A DNA stretch of 64,000 nucleotides from Pyrocephalus nanus (lineage: Eukaryota > Chordata > Aves > Passeriformes > Tyrannidae): NCBI GenBank assembly GCA_038380795.1, contig CM076266.1:28966145-29030144 (forward strand), in the 5' to 3' direction. Both the position numbers and the translations under genes were made by a program. Shown piece after piece: positions 58,001 through 64,000 of the stretch; position 1 is the first letter of the stretch; each line of letters begins with the position of its first letter. Below the pieces are notes generated by a model that made no database searches, was not told the origin of the DNA, and worked only from the letters and a program-made list of their open reading frames with translations.

Positions 58001-60089
58001 TACTTAACAATAACACAGCACCAAACTAGAGTCAAGGAAAGCAGTCAAGGACTCTGGGTCTTTGAGTTTTTTCTTGAACAGTTGGGAGGATTTGTAGAAG
58101 ATTTGTCAAAGTTTATCTTCAAGTTTCTGTATTTCTTCCTTTGAAAATGTGAATCCACATGATAGTTATTTGGTCTCTGAATAGTTAACCAGAAACACTC
58201 TTTCAGCCAGGAAAGGTCAGTTGATTGTTCCACTGTAACTGTGCCAATAATTTTGCTTTTTACTAGCTCCATGGCAAGTTGCAAAACAGGAATGCAAGTC
58301 TGTCACTGTTCTGCTGACATTTAATTTTTGCTTCTCAAGTTCCCTCTCCCTCCACCTTTTTTTGCCAAGATAAGCTTACCAGATAATACAAATCAGTCTT
58401 AACTCCTTATTGTCTTAAACATGAGCTCATAAAAGTAGGATGGGAAAGGAGATTCCTTATGACATGAGAAGTCAATATACTGAAGGATAACACATCTAAT
58501 GGCTAGGAATCAGAGGGATATTTACCGCTGTTGGAACTGGACCCAGGAGCTGTCATCCACACTCAATGCTGCCCTCCTTTCCACAAGAGACAGCTGGTGC
58601 TGTGATCCTATCAGCTCTCACTCACTGAGCGAATTTGGACGGGAAACTTGGGTGCTGCAGGAATTGACACTGGCAAGACCCCAGTTTCCAATTCCTAATT
58701 AAATTTTAAGGGTGATTGGCAGTTTTTAACCTCCAATTTACATGGATTTAAAAAGCTTTTGTCTCCTGAGCTAAGGAAGTTACCATCTGTAACTTTCATA
58801 CTTGCTACTTTCAGACATCTCAAGATGAGCACTTAGAAGATGATATGCAATGGCCACTTTGGAAAATTTTATTTACTGGCACTGCAGTCCTGATCTCTGC
58901 AAAGAAGAATATCAGTCTTATCTGCTGAGGAAGACTCTTCCAACTAGGGAAGTGTGCTTATCTGCTTATACCCCTCCCACCTTCACCATCAAGTGGCTTA
59001 GTTCCTCCTCAGTTCCTGTTCTGCAAGATTACAGCAGCTACTTTTGATCCTACTAACTTCTGATCCCACTGGTCAAAACTAACCAAAATTCACATTTGAG
59101 AGAGGAAATGATTTCCCATCGGTAACTGGGCTTTCTTCAGTTTTATGAAGACAAGCAGAACAGAGACCCAGGATCTGAATATCTGAAGGCTCATCCCCAA
59201 TAATTCTTTGCTCTGCCAGCTGATCTCTTCACACAGAGGTGGCAATCCAGTATAGAATATTACATGAGAGAAAGATTACTGGTGAGGTGAGAGAAAGGTT
59301 GCAGTGAACAGGATAGTTTAGTTGTCCCTGCTGAACACAATCAACTGCCCTTGCTCTCAGCTATGCCTAGACACCAGTAGGGAAGAACTGTTGTACATAC
59401 TGATTCCAGTGTGTTTTTCCAAGTCTTTTGAGATAAAAGAGTGCTGCTTAAGAAAGTGTGCCAACAACATGAAAAGAAGAATTAGTTGTAAAATCAAACC
59501 AGGAAGACTTGACTCAAGAGGAAGCAGAACATGCATATCCTTCAACATATTGTTGTATGAATACATGGTACAGATGGGTCCCTTAGTAAGAGATACATAT
59601 AGATGTAACCTAGCATAGATCTTTCATCTATTTTTGCCTGAAGCAAGTTTTCTGACACTTTTTTGCAAAAGCTAAATGAGGCAAGGGAGATGAAGGGAAT
59701 AGCACAAAGCAAAACAATGTCCTTCCCAAATAAGCTCAGTACTACTGCTGAGCAAATCATCCTCACCTACTCCCAACCTGAGCCAATACCAAGGACTAAA
59801 ATGTTAACTCCTCACCCTGCAAAAAAATCCAACCAAAACCAAACAAAGAAACAAACAAGAACCAAAAACAAGCCAAAAAATGCTAAAGCTTAATTAGAAG
59901 CAATACTCCCAGGACTTTTATTCAGTTTAGGGTCACTACAAATGCATGGGTTCTTTTATTTGTGGGGGTGGGAACACATTTTTTATCAGATCCTTTTTCC
60001 ATGAGAAGCAAAGCAGAAAGGCAAGTTCTCCTGCTCAATTTGTCCAGGGGTTCACAAGTGATGATGTACAGATAACAGAGTTTTAATGG

Positions 60090-60240
60090 CACCTCTCACC
60101 CGATGACCCCAAAGTGCTTTTACTCCGCTTAATGAACTCGGCTTCACAGCAGCTCGACAGCTTCATTTTATATTGGAACTAAGAGAGAGACAAAGTCATT
60201 TATCTATGCCATGCAGTTGCACAAAATCAGCTCCTACCAG
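60090..60240 (-). repeat. Possible MIR-like SINE fragment
   Basis: CCCAAAGTGCTTTTA, then CATTTTATATTGGAACTAAG, AGAGAGACAAAGTCATTTAT and GCCATGCAGTTGCAC follow the block order of a reversed MIR element. Diverged; a pattern match from memory. Confidence 0.4.
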
Positions 60241-60569
60241 CCCAGTGATTTATGCAACAGACCACACTTGCTTTTGCACAGCATCCTGTCCCAGGGCATG
60301 CTGTCGCTGGGGAGGTAACACACTTCCCAGCTCTATCACTCGCTCAGACACTACTGCGAACGCTATTGCGCAGGAGGCACTTTCTAGCCCCAGCCCTCCA
60401 AAATGTTAAGTCAACAGAGGCTTAAGACACTCCTTACTTCAGAGGCTCAAGACTTCTGTTTACACTATTAATGTTTCCTGGCAACTTCACCCTTTTTCCC
60501 CCATTATCTTTGGGCAAGAGAAGTCTAATTCTTTGACTAGTCAGCTAGGGAGGAGGATTACTAATGTGG

Positions 60570-60603
60570 AAAAAAAAAAAAAAGAAAGAAAAAAAAAAAA
60601 AAA
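60570..60603 (+). repeat. Poly(A) tract with GAAAG interruption
   Basis: Two runs of A (about 14 and 15) separated by GAAAG. Simple sequence in the SH3BP5 intron. Confidence 0.85.
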
Positions 60604-63484
60604 CCACAAACAGACATGGGAAATTTGATCCTCTGAACACTTAGAACCTGGACCACCTTCTGGATTACAGGAATTTCATATTGCTGCAATGTGGTCACTG
60701 CTTGCGTACATGCACAGTCCCCTGCTATATGCCAAGGTTCTTCCATTGAATCTGGGCATTATGGTATCAGTTGAAGAATAATGTGAAAAGACAGTATGCA
60801 AACCACAAAAAAATTCTTGCAGCAGAAATACTTTAAAATTTCATTAAACAACACATTTGCATCAAAATGCTCCAAAAGTAAGGTGTGCCTGCAATCAACA
60901 CAAAAGGCCCGCTGGTGTACCAAACGAGGAATCACAACAAAGCTGTCCTGGCAGAAAACTACAGGGGCAAGAATATTAGCCGGCTCTCGCTTCCATCTCA
61001 GCAAAAGCCCAATATTAATACTTCTGTGCCAACAGACAGCATCCTGATTCGCTATGCCACTGTTTCAGAGGGCAAAGTACTCAAATCTTAACGCTAAAGG
61101 GCCACTGCTCTGTTAAAACAAAGTTTCACCCTGAGATAGGCCAAGCTGAGGCTCTCTTGGCAAACATTACACAAACAAGATGCTACAGGATTTTTGCCTA
61201 GGGGAGTTAATTTGTTTTGAATTCTCCATCTTCTGCCAACATGGGATTGCAAAAGTAGGGATAAGGGTGGATAGAAAAAAGGGCTCAAGGTCCTAAAGCT
61301 TCTCCAGTGTCGTACTTGAGTTGGTGACCTGTTTTTTGCTGACCCCATGTCACTGCCCTCATACCTTTCTTACTGAGTTTTATCTTAATAGATCAAAAAA
61401 GTATTTCCAAAAGAGAGTCATGCTGGTGCCAAGTGAAAGTAAGCTCCTCAGTGTGACTTAATACAGCTTGTATCAGGCAACTCACCCTGCAACTGGCATC
61501 TTACATGCAAGTAACTCTGGACAACTCCTGCATTTCTGACAAACTAAATGTCATTAATTATGCAGTTCTTTAGTCCCAAAAGACTTAAAATTTATAGGTC
61601 ATATTTTTACTTCCCTTTACTGAGAACAACAAACAAGAACTTATACTTCCCTTTCCCTAGCAAGTACAGTCACGCATTTTTCCCTTACAGTTTAATTAAA
61701 GCTGTTTCAGCCTCCAAGAAACTTGTGCCTATGTTTTTGGAGGCAGCCTAATGGCTCTAAAATAACTGTAAAGACAGGAGGAGGAAGACAATTCTTCATA
61801 GGCTAGATGTTATTATAAATTTAAATGGAAAAAATGAAAAGCTGTTGCCATAATTTCTCTACAGTTTTACAAATAAAAGTAAAAAGAAAGATGGGAATTG
61901 GCATCCAACTGTGTTAATATTCTAGTACATTCCTCCAGTTTCACATTTCCCTATCTACTCAGCCCTTCTCCCTGCTTTAATACAGTGTATTTGCTCCCAG
62001 TTAAATGGAATTTTTCTAGGCTAAATTAAAACTAGAAAAACTCCTTAGGCAGATGCTTTACTGATGGTTCATACTAATCTTTACAATCTTCCCGGTTTCC
62101 AGATGGACTCGCTGTCCTTTAGTGCCAGTACTCCTCTTGGCCCTCACATTTTTCAGTTTAACATTTTATTAGACAAAGAGCCAAAGGGAAACCAGAGACC
62201 ATCTTCCAGGGAGCTCTGTTCCATAACCAGCTCCATAATACAAAGTGGACGAAAGTGAAATGAACAGTTAGAAGGGGAATCCCTGCTTTAAAATAAAATT
62301 CTGTCAAGAAATTAAAAGAAAACTGAGTGTGTGGCAAATTAGCAGATCTGGGATAAATGGCATTTAAACCTAGACAGTGACAGAATGGACTGGGAGAAAA
62401 ATATGGCTCTCTCTATCAAGCTCAATACCAGAGCAGCAATTCTACTAATTTAAGGACCTTCAGTGGTTTGGATTTCTTCTTCTTTTTGGTCTTGCAAAGC
62501 ACCTCTGAACCAGAATGACAGAATGGATTTCAAGGGCAGCAAAGACATAACAATACAAAATTACATTTCCAGGACATAGCGGGCTACCAACTTCAGGACA
62601 GAGAGCAAAGTTCACCGCTCTCAGTGTTTGATGTTACAAACCTCAAAGTCAATGGAAGTTTTTAGTTTGTTTTTTTTTGTACTGCAAAGTTTGCTTTTCT
62701 ACCATTGACTTTTCCAAGTAGAACTCTTGCAGTCCTATGCATGCTGTGCCTTACACAGCTATTTACACTAAAAAAAGTAAAAGGTCATGCTCGAGGCAGG
62801 GTTTTGGGGATTTTTTTTTTTTCCAAATTGCACTTTATTTTGTTAATAAATTCTCTAGGTTACTCCTGGTTCATCTCTAGCACGTCACCCATCAACACAC
62901 CATAGGCCCCGTGAGCAGGTAGAGATAAGTAGATACTCTACTTTCTGTGCTTTGAAGCAGTTTACCTATTTGCTGCACTACTAGTCTGTAGGATTAAGCA
63001 TAAAAGCCCTACACTTCATCCCCACCACCTGAGACAATGGCTCCAAAACAATGCTGAGCAATTTAAAGCATCAACACACTCACATATTATCTTGAGTGCC
63101 ACATCCCATCAAGCCAATTCCTGCTTCATCAAGATTCAAAGGAATGAAGTTTGTGTTCATGCCTCCCTTTCCTGTGCATTGTTCTGAGGATGCATTCTCT
63201 TCTCTCCCCTTCTCTTATGCTGTGCCATCTGGCACATACCTACATGACTTTTCTCATCCCATACCTATTTTCTCAAACAAAATTATTCTGTATTTTTCAT
63301 GTATTTCACACATGCAACCCCATCTCTCACTCTCCCCTTGAACATAATCACATCCTGGCTACCCAGCCAGAGATGCCACCTCACACATCCTGCACAGAAG
63401 CAGCAGCTCTAGGCAGTTCTTCCTGACCCTCCCTGCCTCAAGAGAAAAAACAAGTAGCAACCAGGAACAGCCTCCCCTTGGGGG

Positions 63485-63500
63485 AAAAAAAAAAAAAAAC
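63485..63500 (+). repeat. Poly(A) tract
   Basis: A run of about 15 A. Simple sequence. Confidence 0.8.
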
Positions 63501-64000
63501 AAAAAGCCTCAGACACCAGCAAACCCCACTACAAACACCAAGAAGAAGCACTGCCTAAGCCACCACACACTCAACACTCATCAGCTTTTTCCCCAAATGA
63601 GCAGCTGCCTGATATCTCACAAGCTCTCTTGCTTTCCCTTCAGCCAGCAGGTCACACCCTTATTTCCACGCCTCATCCTTCCTCACCTCAGCCACACTGG
63701 CATATCAATAACCAAGCAGTGGCTGGGGACAAGGGAGGTAAGGTCCTGATGACAGTAGAGAAAGCAGAGGTCAGCTTCTCCCCAAACCAAAACACTTTTT
63801 ACCATATTTAGCACATTCATCCCAGAACTTTATACCCACATTTAGCTTCATCACAACCTAATCAGCATCGAACCCTGCAGAGGTTTCCCCAAGCCTGCTC
63901 GACTCCAGCCTCTTTCCCAGCAGCTTCCAGTTGCAGCCATTTGGCTGGCGAGCAAGAAGAAAAAGCAGAAACACAAAGTCTACACTGTATTTTCAAATAA

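Larger units (their letters stand above)
44972..64000 (-). other. Long SH3BP5 intron, open at the right edge
   Basis: At least 19 kb of non-coding sequence upstream (in SH3BP5 sense) of the most 5' exon seen. I searched by eye for codons of the preceding exon (the KLDELVKK and PYWEARRVARQ regions) and found nothing, so it is probably farther right. It holds three CR1 pieces (48170, 51420, 57735), several A tracts, a possible MIR-like piece near 60090 and no other gene recognised. Confidence 0.75.

Noticed and set aside
44972..64000. Search for the upstream SH3BP5 exons (residues 1-110)
   Set aside because: No reverse-strand match to the expected coiled-coil codons was found by eye; the first intron of this gene is very long in human, so they probably lie beyond the window.
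1..64000. Bacterial or phage-type systems, CRISPR arrays, tRNA or rRNA genes
   Set aside because: The whole window is explained as vertebrate exons, introns, 3' flanks and old repeats; no regular spaced repeats or cloverleaf sequences were seen.

Overview
This is vertebrate nuclear DNA, most likely from a bird. The evidence is two spliced protein-coding genes with canonical GT/AG introns, several CR1 LINE 3' ends (one still carries two ATTCTATG octamers), a sparse scatter of simple repeats and compact introns. A crocodilian or turtle cannot be excluded, because CR1 is found there too. I see no operons, CRISPR arrays, insertion sequences, tRNA or rRNA genes.

Left third, + strand (1-20446): the 3' part of CAPN7 (calpain-7, PalBH). 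Seventeen exons join without a frame break from 531 to a TGA ending at 20446 and encode 668 residues. They line up with human residues 146-813 as I recall that protein, with no net length change. The catalytic Cys, His and Asn codons (2954, 9076 and 9391) fall exactly on human positions 290, 458 and 478. The two N-terminal MIT domains are encoded upstream of the window.

Middle (20447-26478): about 6 kb between the two convergent stop codons. It holds the CAPN7 3' UTR reading right and the SH3BP5 3' UTR reading left, with candidate poly(A) signals for both genes.

Right part, - strand (26479-64000): the 3' six coding exons of SH3BP5 (SAB), 333 codons plus stop, spanning 44971 down to 26479. 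From 44972 to the right edge is a very long intron. The exons for the first ~110 residues and the promoter were looked for there and not found. The tail-to-tail order CAPN7-SH3BP5 is the same as on human 3p25.1, so this is an old syntenic block.

Between exons there are five recognisable CR1 pieces, all in + orientation, several possible very old MIR-like fragments, an AT microsatellite and several poly(A) tracts. The two genes have no known joint pathway: CAPN7 is an ESCRT-III-associated protease, and SH3BP5 is a Rab11 exchange factor and mitochondrial JNK scaffold. They are neighbours by synteny. I did not find a convincing undescribed system. The findings are mostly modest points about transcript-end arrangement, a lineage-specific linker and repeat remnants.
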